The position numbers and the translations under genes were made by a program. Below the pieces are notes generated by a model. That model ran no database searches. It saw only the letters and a program-made list of their open reading frames with translations, and was not told the origin of the DNA. Shown here piece after piece: positions 1 to 5,121 of a stretch of DNA of 20,410 bases (its first letter is position 1; each line of letters starts with the position of its first letter). Source of the DNA: a virus; IMG/VR virus record IMGVR_UViG_3300019487_000967, positions 1 to 20,410 of that record; one strand, 5' to 3'.

Positions 1-699
1 ATGAGCAACGGATTGTCTGGCGATTATCATCTAGTAGGTGGACTTTCAACATCTAGTGGTAATTATACTACTACAACAAATGGTAATGTCACCTACACGT
101 TTCCGACATATACCTATCCAAATTATACAGTTACTCTTATAGGCCCGCCTGATATTACAAAACAATTAGAATTAGAGAAGGCTAACGAAGATCTTAAAAG
201 ATTGAATCAAATATTAGAGACTGCCATAGAGGGCTATGAGATGACTGTCTCTAAATTAGAAAAGAAGCTTGAAAATCAAAAGGGCACTATCGAAGGACTG
301 ATGGAAGAGAAGACACCACTTTCAGAAATTAAATTTGATGATATATTTGAAACTATGAACACAGAGGAAAAGTTCTGGGCCTTAGAATCTAGCACTAAAG
401 TTTGGCAACGTTCTACCAATAAAGGGCCTTTTATAACTATTGAACAAGTGTATGGAAAAGTTGCTGATAAATATAATCGAACTTTTGCCTGGTTAGTCAG
501 AGACCAAGAAGGTAAAGACTTAATTTTACCAATTGCTGATATTGTATTAAAAGAGCCGAAACTAGAACCTAAAGTAAAGGGTAATAGTTCGGCCCTAATT
601 TATACTATTATAGTAGTTAGTCTTTTATTTAATTTCTTCTGCTTAACTAACTATATATTTAGAAACTCTGCAATTATATCTACGCTCCATAAGCAGTAG
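1..699 (+). CDS. Hypothetical coiled-coil protein with C-terminal membrane anchor
   Basis: 232 aa; I do not recognise a family. The first 45 residues are Thr/Tyr/Asn-rich and low in charge. Residues about 52-105 are rich in Leu, Glu and Lys with heptad-like spacing and look like a coiled coil. A compact middle part (about 112-185) follows. Residues about 197-220 are a hydrophobic stretch (core ALIYTIIVVSLLFNFF) that would make a single membrane anchor with a short basic tail. The gene begins with ATG at the first base of the window, so its ribosome binding site is not visible and an earlier start cannot be excluded. Its 3' end overlaps the convergent membrane-protein gene by 20 bases. A membrane-tethered accessory or virion-associated role is possible but not supported further. 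Confidence 0.8.
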   Translation: MSNGLSGDYHLVGGLSTSSGNYTTTTNGNVTYTFPTYTYPNYTVTLIGPPDITKQLELEKANEDLKRLNQILETAIEGYEMTVSKLEKKLENQKGTIEGLMEEKTPLSEIKFDDIFETMNTEEKFWALESSTKVWQRSTNKGPFITIEQVYGKVADKYNRTFAWLVRDQEGKDLILPIADIVLKEPKLEPKVKGNSSALIYTIIVVSLLFNFFCLTNYIFRNSAIISTLHKQ

Positions 700-1228
700 T
701 TAAAATAATATATCTAGTAATTAAGACTCCCAAGGATACTGCACCTAAAGCTAAAACTATTGCAGCTACTAAGGATTTCGAGTCTTTTTCGGAACTAGTG
801 CTAGCTTTAAGTACATCTTTAAAGATATCTGGGAGAAATGTCACAGCATTGTAAGTATTGTGGACTTGGGCATAAGTATTCCAACCTGCTACTAAACCAT
901 CACCCAGACTCTTACTTTGAAAAAACATTCTCCAAGAGTTCAGTGTAATTATAATTCCAGTCAATACCACCAATGGTATAAAAATTAAAGCACCATAGCC
1001 CAGTGCCAAGGCTGCTGTTCCTTCTGCTAGCAATCCAAATTTTGATCCCAAGAAGGCTGCTGGCATTAAGAAGCACCAACTAAATCCTACCGCCGACATA
1101 GTAGCAACAGACCATTTAACTAACCATTGAAATCCATTAACTGCGTCTTTCCATATTTGTCCACAGAAAAATGCATTACAAATACTAAAGACTAAATTTA
1201 ATATATAAATAAAAATCATTGTAAACAT
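680..1228 (-). CDS. Polytopic membrane protein, unknown function
   Basis: 182 aa with about four hydrophobic segments: residues 3-24, 34-60, 66-97 and 150-178. A short amphipathic region (about 100-148) lies between the third and fourth. No holin or transporter signature is recognised. The ATG overlaps the stop codon of the upstream nucleotidyltransferase gene by one base (TAATG), and a GGCAGGG-type purine stretch lies upstream, so the two genes are probably translationally coupled. A holin-like or superinfection-exclusion role would be guesswork; four segments is more than most holins have. Confidence 0.8.
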   Translation of the reverse strand: MFTMIFIYILNLVFSICNAFFCGQIWKDAVNGFQWLVKWSVATMSAVGFSWCFLMPAAFLGSKFGLLAEGTAALALGYGALIFIPLVVLTGIIITLNSWRMFFQSKSLGDGLVAGWNTYAQVHNTYNAVTFLPDIFKDVLKASTSSEKDSKSLVAAIVLALGAVSLGVLITRYIILTTAYGA

Positions 1229-2196
1229 TATAATTGCCCTGCCTTTCTCAAAGAGTTTTCAATTATTTCCATTTGAAGTTGTTCAACTCTGCCAAAATTT
1301 GGTAGCTCTGGCAAACTACTTTTTTCGTAAGCTTGTTCTATTTTTTCTTCCATTTCTTTTACGTATTCTACAAGTTCTTCATAACTATACTTTTCACCAT
1401 TTCTAATTGCTAGTAATTCCGCAGCGTCAGGTCTTTTAACTCTTAAAACACCCTCAGTTAAAATTTCGTAACATTGTCGTAATAATCTTACGAGGTGAAG
1501 CGAAAATTTTCCGTCTCTTCCGTGTTTATCCTCCATCTCTTTACGAACAGGATTTCTATTCTGTCTCCAAGTTTTGAAGTTATTATAATCCAACTTGGCC
1601 TTTTCATAGCTGCCTTTATCAAAATTCTCTACAGTTACTTCCATCCATTTTCCACTTGCTTCCTCCCAAGTTCTATTAATCTCGACCAATTTGGAAGTTT
1701 CTGAAAATGTATGTCCCATCGGACCAACCAATATTGTCTTTCTATGGGTAAAAGCTGCACGTTCTGGTGCCTCTTGCACTGTTAGGCTCCATCTTTTCTT
1801 TGCCTCAAGACTTTTCATTTGAGAAATAGCATAGCCTAAATACTTATTTTTAACCTTTTTAGATAAGAATAAATATTTATTATTTCTTAATAATCTACCT
1901 TCATCTGTTATTTTAAGTAGACTAGAATCATCAGAAAATAATAGCTCCAATGAATTAGGATTTCCTTGTAAAAATAAAGATATAGCAAATGGCAGGTGAT
2001 AAACTATTTTATCTTCTCCCTCATTCCATCCTTTATCTTTTTGTTCAAATTTATCAAAACCAAAGAATAGTCGTTTATCTGGTATTAAACAAATACCACG
2101 ATAATCTTTATCACTTGTTTCAATATTTGTTCCATAACTCCATGAACCAGCAAGGGTTAAGAGAATGGTATTTTGTTCTATTAATTCTTTTTCCAT
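1228..2196 (-). CDS. Predicted nucleotidyltransferase, RlaP/YcgL type (DNA polymerase beta superfamily)
   Basis: 322 aa. Residues 17-33 carry the family signature GSWSYGTNIETSDKDYRG, with D29 and D31 as the expected metal-binding aspartates of a polymerase-beta-fold nucleotidyltransferase. A second conserved patch, GNPNSLELLF, follows around residue 80. The C-terminal half is long, helical and rich in Lys and Glu. Members of this family (RlaP, RNA-ligase-associated) occur in bacteria and large phages and are thought to act in RNA repair or nucleotide transfer; the substrate here is unknown. The start is well supported by AAAGGAG eight bases before the ATG. It is the first gene of a two-gene leftward unit with the membrane protein. 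No RNA ligase is visible, but a 2H phosphoesterase lies about 1.2 kb away. Confidence 0.85.
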   Translation of the reverse strand: MEKELIEQNTILLTLAGSWSYGTNIETSDKDYRGICLIPDKRLFFGFDKFEQKDKGWNEGEDKIVYHLPFAISLFLQGNPNSLELLFSDDSSLLKITDEGRLLRNNKYLFLSKKVKNKYLGYAISQMKSLEAKKRWSLTVQEAPERAAFTHRKTILVGPMGHTFSETSKLVEINRTWEEASGKWMEVTVENFDKGSYEKAKLDYNNFKTWRQNRNPVRKEMEDKHGRDGKFSLHLVRLLRQCYEILTEGVLRVKRPDAAELLAIRNGEKYSYEELVEYVKEMEEKIEQAYEKSSLPELPNFGRVEQLQMEIIENSLRKAGQL

Positions 2197-2230
2197 TGTA
2201 ACGCTCCTTTAGGTAGAAACACGTAACCAT

Positions 2231-2271
2231 AACTGTTTCATCAGAGTGACTGATGAAGTTGTTAGAGTCAC
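2231..2271 (+). promoter_or_regulatory. Hairpin with possible pseudoknot in the dNMP kinase leader
   Basis: A perfect 7-bp stem (TTCATCA at 2237-2243, TGATGAA at 2251-2257) is extended by two wobble pairs and, after one mismatch, by AAC/GTT. It encloses the 7-nt loop GAGTGAC. The loop bases GTGAC can also pair with GTCAC at 2267-2271, which would form an H-type pseudoknot. There is no U-tract, so it is not a simple terminator. It lies between divergent genes, in the leader of the kinase gene if the TTG start at 2318 is correct. Function is inferred only. Confidence 0.4.
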
Positions 2272-2317
2272 GTCTCATCCTTATAAATTAGTAATACCCA
2301 GAAATGGAGAATTCAGT

Positions 2318-2968
2318 TTGAAGACTGTCATTGTTATTTTTGGTCGCGCGGGGCATGGAAAAGATACCTTTGCTAATTATTTAGTTAAATATTTACCAAA
2401 AGAAAGTGTAACCACTATGTCTTTTGCCGATCCAATTAAAGATACTACCTGTTTATTATTAGGAATCCCAAAAGAAGTAGCTTATGGTACAAAAGCAGTT
2501 AAAGAATCTTACAAAGTTTATGGGAAGACCTGCCGCCACTGGTTTCAATGGTTCGGTACAGAAATAGCTAAAAAGTTAATATCTGATAATATTTGGATTG
2601 ATAGGGTTGAAGATCGTATTAGACAATCAAAAACTAGATATGTAATGGTCACTGATGGTCGATTTGAAAACGAAAGAACATTTTTAAAAGATAAAGATGA
2701 GAATATTAAAGTTATCAATATTTTAATACATAGACCTGATACTAGTATCAATCTTCCTAATTATGGTTACTTTAAATATCTGTGGAAATTCTTAGCTCTT
2801 TTCTCTAATAATATTAAACTTCTTCATGCAAGTGAATATGAGGTTTTAAAGATGCAAAGATTGGCTCGTCGCGGTGAACAAATTTTTGATATAATAGTAA
2901 AAAATGATACAACCCTAGAAGAATTGCAACAAAAAGCTTTTAGCACTGCTCAACTAATAATGAAGTGA
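2318..2968 (+). CDS. Deoxynucleoside monophosphate kinase (P-loop NMP kinase)
   Basis: 216 aa from the proposed TTG start. The protein opens with a beta strand and a P-loop (MKTVIVIFGRAGHGKDTFANYL), where GRAGHGKDT binds ATP. The GKDT form, the SFADPIK segment and the later VTDGRFENE segment resemble phage dNMP kinases such as T4 gp1, which phosphorylate dNMPs to supply phage DNA synthesis. T4 gp1 is about 240 aa, so the length fits. I prefer TTG at 2318 because GGAG lies 8 bases upstream and the P-loop strand then begins the protein. The longer frame would start with GTG at 2246, inside a hairpin loop and without a ribosome binding site, and would add 24 residues unlike this family. Confidence 0.85.
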   Translation: MKTVIVIFGRAGHGKDTFANYLVKYLPKESVTTMSFADPIKDTTCLLLGIPKEVAYGTKAVKESYKVYGKTCRHWFQWFGTEIAKKLISDNIWIDRVEDRIRQSKTRYVMVTDGRFENERTFLKDKDENIKVINILIHRPDTSINLPNYGYFKYLWKFLALFSNNIKLLHASEYEVLKMQRLARRGEQIFDIIVKNDTTLEELQQKAFSTAQLIMK

Positions 2969-2972
2969 TATC

Positions 2973-3137
2973 ATTAGCGAAAGAATAAATATAATCTCAT
3001 TATTAGGTAATTTATTAATAGGAATTGTATTAGTTCCTATTTTAGTTTATGTTTTTATTAAACTTTTAGTAGATATAGTAATAATAAGAAAATCTACAGA
3101 TATGGAGGATAATCTGGATAGTTTGGATAACTTTTAG
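2973..3137 (+). CDS. Possible tiny single-pass membrane protein without a standard start codon
   Basis: The reading frame between the kinase stop and the next gene encodes one hydrophobic segment (core NLLIGIVLVPILVYVFIKLL) followed by an acidic, Asn/Asp-rich tail ending in DNLDSLDNF. That composition looks coding, yet no ATG, GTG or TTG occurs between the upstream in-frame stop (2961) and the hydrophobic segment. An ATT (2973) or ATA (2985) start would be needed, and the upstream purines (GAAGTGAT, GCGAAAGA) are weak ribosome binding sites. It may be real with a rare start, a decayed gene, or a chance frame in AT-rich DNA. Confidence 0.35.
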   Translation: MSERINIISLLGNLLIGIVLVPILVYVFIKLLVDIVIIRKSTDMEDNLDSLDNF

Positions 3138-3176
3138 TATCATAGTATTAAATTCTTTATTAAGGAAAGGTGTAAA

Positions 3177-3425
3177 ATGGCTAGAAAAAAAGAGCAACCA
3201 CCTAAAGATCCAGAAGATGAATTAACACTTCCAAATTCACCGCCAATTACGCCGTGGGCTTGTGAAGTGGAATTTTTTAATAAACCAAGTTTTATGTCAT
3301 CTATTATAGATATACAAATCGATAAAGAACATGTATCTTTAACACGAGAGGATGGCAGCGTTATAGCTTTTCCTTACGAGACAGTATCAAAAGTATTAGT
3401 AATGCACACAAAGAAAAGACAATAA
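3177..3425 (+). CDS. Hypothetical 82-aa protein
   Basis: Small soluble protein. It has a basic and then proline-rich N-terminus (about 1-27), followed by what looks like a compact beta domain (about 28-78; segments IIDIQIDKEHVSL and SVIAFPYETVSKVLV) and a basic tail KKRQ. No family is recognised. The start has a strong AAGGAAAGG ribosome binding site. It is followed after three bases by the 2H phosphoesterase gene, which lacks an equally strong site, so the two are probably cotranscribed and perhaps coupled. Confidence 0.75.
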   Translation: MARKKEQPPKDPEDELTLPNSPPITPWACEVEFFNKPSFMSSIIDIQIDKEHVSLTREDGSVIAFPYETVSKVLVMHTKKRQ

Positions 3426-3428
3426 ACT

Positions 3429-3971
3429 ATGTTAAATGCAATTAAATGGGATTACGCCACAACACAAGTTGATTTACCAGAATTGGAGAATCCAATAAAG
3501 AGTTGGGTAAAGAAAAATCTTAAAAGAGACTGGTTAGCTCCGGATGGTCTAGAAAAAAATCCTCATGTAACGTTACTTTATGGACTATTAAGTGATAATC
3601 CAGGGCAAACTAAACCAATAGCTAAACAATTTGGAAAAACTATAACACTTACATTAGATGAACTTGACTTTTTCTCAAAACCAGATCATGATGTTCTCTT
3701 TATCTCAGTAGCTAGTAAGGACTTACATAAATTACAGCAAGCATTAGATAAATTACCTAATGAAACTGATTATAAATTATATAAGCCACATGTTACAATA
3801 GCTTATCTTAAGAAGGGTTACGCTAAACAATTTAAAGGACAAAAACCATTCAAAGAAATAATTACTAAAAATGGATTCACTTTTGGTAAAAGAGATGATA
3901 CTAAAGAATTTATACCAACAATAGAAAGATCACCACTTTTTGGCGACCTTCAAAATCAAAATCCCCTATAA
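3429..3971 (+). CDS. 2H phosphoesterase superfamily protein (2'-5' RNA ligase / cyclic phosphodiesterase-like)
   Basis: 180 aa with the two HxT motifs that define the 2H superfamily: PHVTLLYG (H46, T48) and PHVTIAYL (H121, T123). The two His/Thr pairs form the symmetric active site that cleaves 2',3'-cyclic or 2'-5' phosphodiester bonds. Known members include CPDases, 2'-5' RNA ligases, viral 2'-5' phosphodiesterases and the phage anti-CBASS nuclease Acb1. The histidines of T4 Acb1 (about residues 44 and 113) have comparable placement, so counter-defence against cyclic oligonucleotide signals is an attractive alternative to RNA repair, but sequence alone does not decide. It sits three bases after the 82-aa gene in the rightward cluster. 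Confidence 0.85.
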   Translation: MLNAIKWDYATTQVDLPELENPIKSWVKKNLKRDWLAPDGLEKNPHVTLLYGLLSDNPGQTKPIAKQFGKTITLTLDELDFFSKPDHDVLFISVASKDLHKLQQALDKLPNETDYKLYKPHVTIAYLKKGYAKQFKGQKPFKEIITKNGFTFGKRDDTKEFIPTIERSPLFGDLQNQNPL

Positions 3972-3983
3972 TGGATTGTCTTA

Positions 3984-4787
3984 ATGAGTAGAAAAAATCT
4001 TAAATCTTTTAATTTTAATTCTAATAGGACTCCGCTTTTTATTAAGGAGCAGGATAAAGACTACGTATCTAAAGATAATACAACAGAGCCACTTGATCCA
4101 AAAATGGTTAATTCAGAAACAGAACCGAAATCAAATGTAAAGCCAGAAAAAATCTTAGAAGGCCATTTAATTATTCCTGTTAAATATTTAACAGAAGTCT
4201 CAGAAGATTTTAAACAAGCAATAACAAAAGGTCTTATCGAGGTTCCAGATACCATTAGAACGATTCTTAAAGATAATGATTTAGAAATACTTGTTTCTCA
4301 TTCTATCGATGAAGTCCACGAAACTAAAGATCCAATAGCTCATCTAACTTCGTCCTCATATTTAAAAGATTCTAATAAAATAGTATTGGTCGAAACTGTT
4401 GATGGTCCAAAAGGCGATCAAATACCTTCATTAAACCCACTAGGTCTTCTATGCCACTCTCTGGGTCATGCGTTTGACTCATTAGCACCTAAATATACTT
4501 CTAAAGAACATTTACATAATTTATTTTCTGATTTAGAAGCTTTTAGATACGCACATGTTTCTGATATTGGTCGTTTATCACAAGATAAAAAGAAACTTCT
4601 TTCTATCTATGTAGAAGACGGCGATTACGCGCGTTCTGAATGCTTTGCTGAATGTTTTGCGGCACTTCATGGTGTTGGTTCAGTTTATACTATCGATGTT
4701 ATGAATTCTGTTTTCCCAGCAGTTATGAAACAGATAAAAGATATTATTAATTCAGTGACTAAAGATAGTAACGAGATATCTCAATGA
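3984..4787 (+). CDS. ATLF-like (anthrax lethal factor type) metalloprotease homolog lacking the catalytic Glu
   Basis: 267 aa. Residues 1-55 are polar and probably disordered. From about 58 the pattern resembles the ATLF-like peptidase domain: the start of the domain at LEGHLIIP, a helix with LLCHSLGHAFDSL (H158, H162), and SECFAECFAALHG (E219), which matches the lethal factor segment holding its third zinc ligand. Zinc ligands H158, H162 and E219 are retained, but the catalytic Glu of HExxH is Ser (HSLGH). As written the protein could bind zinc but should be a poor or dead protease. It has no signal peptide. Family assignment is by motif only. The stop overlaps the next gene's ATG (ATGA). 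It lies upstream of the portal gene, so a virion-internal or assembly role is conceivable. Confidence 0.65.
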   Translation: MSRKNLKSFNFNSNRTPLFIKEQDKDYVSKDNTTEPLDPKMVNSETEPKSNVKPEKILEGHLIIPVKYLTEVSEDFKQAITKGLIEVPDTIRTILKDNDLEILVSHSIDEVHETKDPIAHLTSSSYLKDSNKIVLVETVDGPKGDQIPSLNPLGLLCHSLGHAFDSLAPKYTSKEHLHNLFSDLEAFRYAHVSDIGRLSQDKKKLLSIYVEDGDYARSECFAECFAALHGVGSVYTIDVMNSVFPAVMKQIKDIINSVTKDSNEISQ

Positions 4788-5023
4788 AAGTCTTTTTATC
4801 ATTTAGTAAAGATGGCAAGCTACTTATACAATCTCGCATTGAATCAGATAATTCAATCGATGAAATTCTTTATTATATATCTCCTGGTGAATCTTTTATG
4901 AATGTTCCATACGAACAATTAGCTCAATCATCACCAGGATCGGTAGAAATCCCGGATTCACCGGATTCATCTCAAATTGACCCTGATTTAGAGCAATTAA
5001 AGGCTATTTTAGAACCAAAGTAA
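4784..5023 (+). CDS. Hypothetical 79-aa protein with acidic Ser/Pro-rich tail
   Basis: It overlaps the preceding gene by four bases (ATGA), so it is probably translated by coupling. The N-terminal half (MKVFLSFSKDGKLLIQ...) looks like a small beta domain. The C-terminal half is rich in Ser, Pro and Asp (repeated PDSPDSS) and ends in a short helix. Unrecognised. Its position just before the portal gene leaves open a head-assembly role but gives no direct support. Confidence 0.7.
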   Translation: MKVFLSFSKDGKLLIQSRIESDNSIDEILYYISPGESFMNVPYEQLAQSSPGSVEIPDSPDSSQIDPDLEQLKAILEPK

Positions 5024-5052
5024 TAGGATTATATAGCTGGAAAACCACCTAA

Positions 5053-5121
5053 ATGTAGCTATAATGGTATTGTAAACTAGTTTATACAACCATTATTTGA
5101 AAGGTAATTTAAAGCTACATG
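5053..5121 (+). promoter_or_regulatory. Long bulged stem over the portal ribosome binding site and start codon
   Basis: In the 95-base gap before the portal gene, ATGTAGCT (5053-5060) pairs perfectly with AGCTACAT (5113-5120), and the adjoining ATAATGGT (5061-5068) pairs perfectly with ACCATTAT (5089-5096). The apical part holds the palindrome AAACTAGTTT. The 16 bases between the two 3' strands (5097-5112) contain the Shine-Dalgarno GAAAGG and would bulge out. The first two bases of the portal ATG (5119-5121) are in the outer stem. The structure could therefore modulate portal translation. Pairing is seen; regulation is inferred. Confidence 0.55.

Noticed and set aside
1228-2196. Toxin-antitoxin MNT-type nucleotidyltransferase
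   Set aside because: The protein is much longer than MNT antitoxins and has the YGTxxxxSDxDxRG and NPNxLELL patterns of the RlaP/YcgL group, with no HEPN partner beside it.
2246-2317. GTG start for the dNMP kinase giving 24 extra residues
   Set aside because: The GTG is in a hairpin loop without a ribosome binding site; the TTG at 2318 has GGAG at proper spacing and starts right at the first strand of the P-loop fold.
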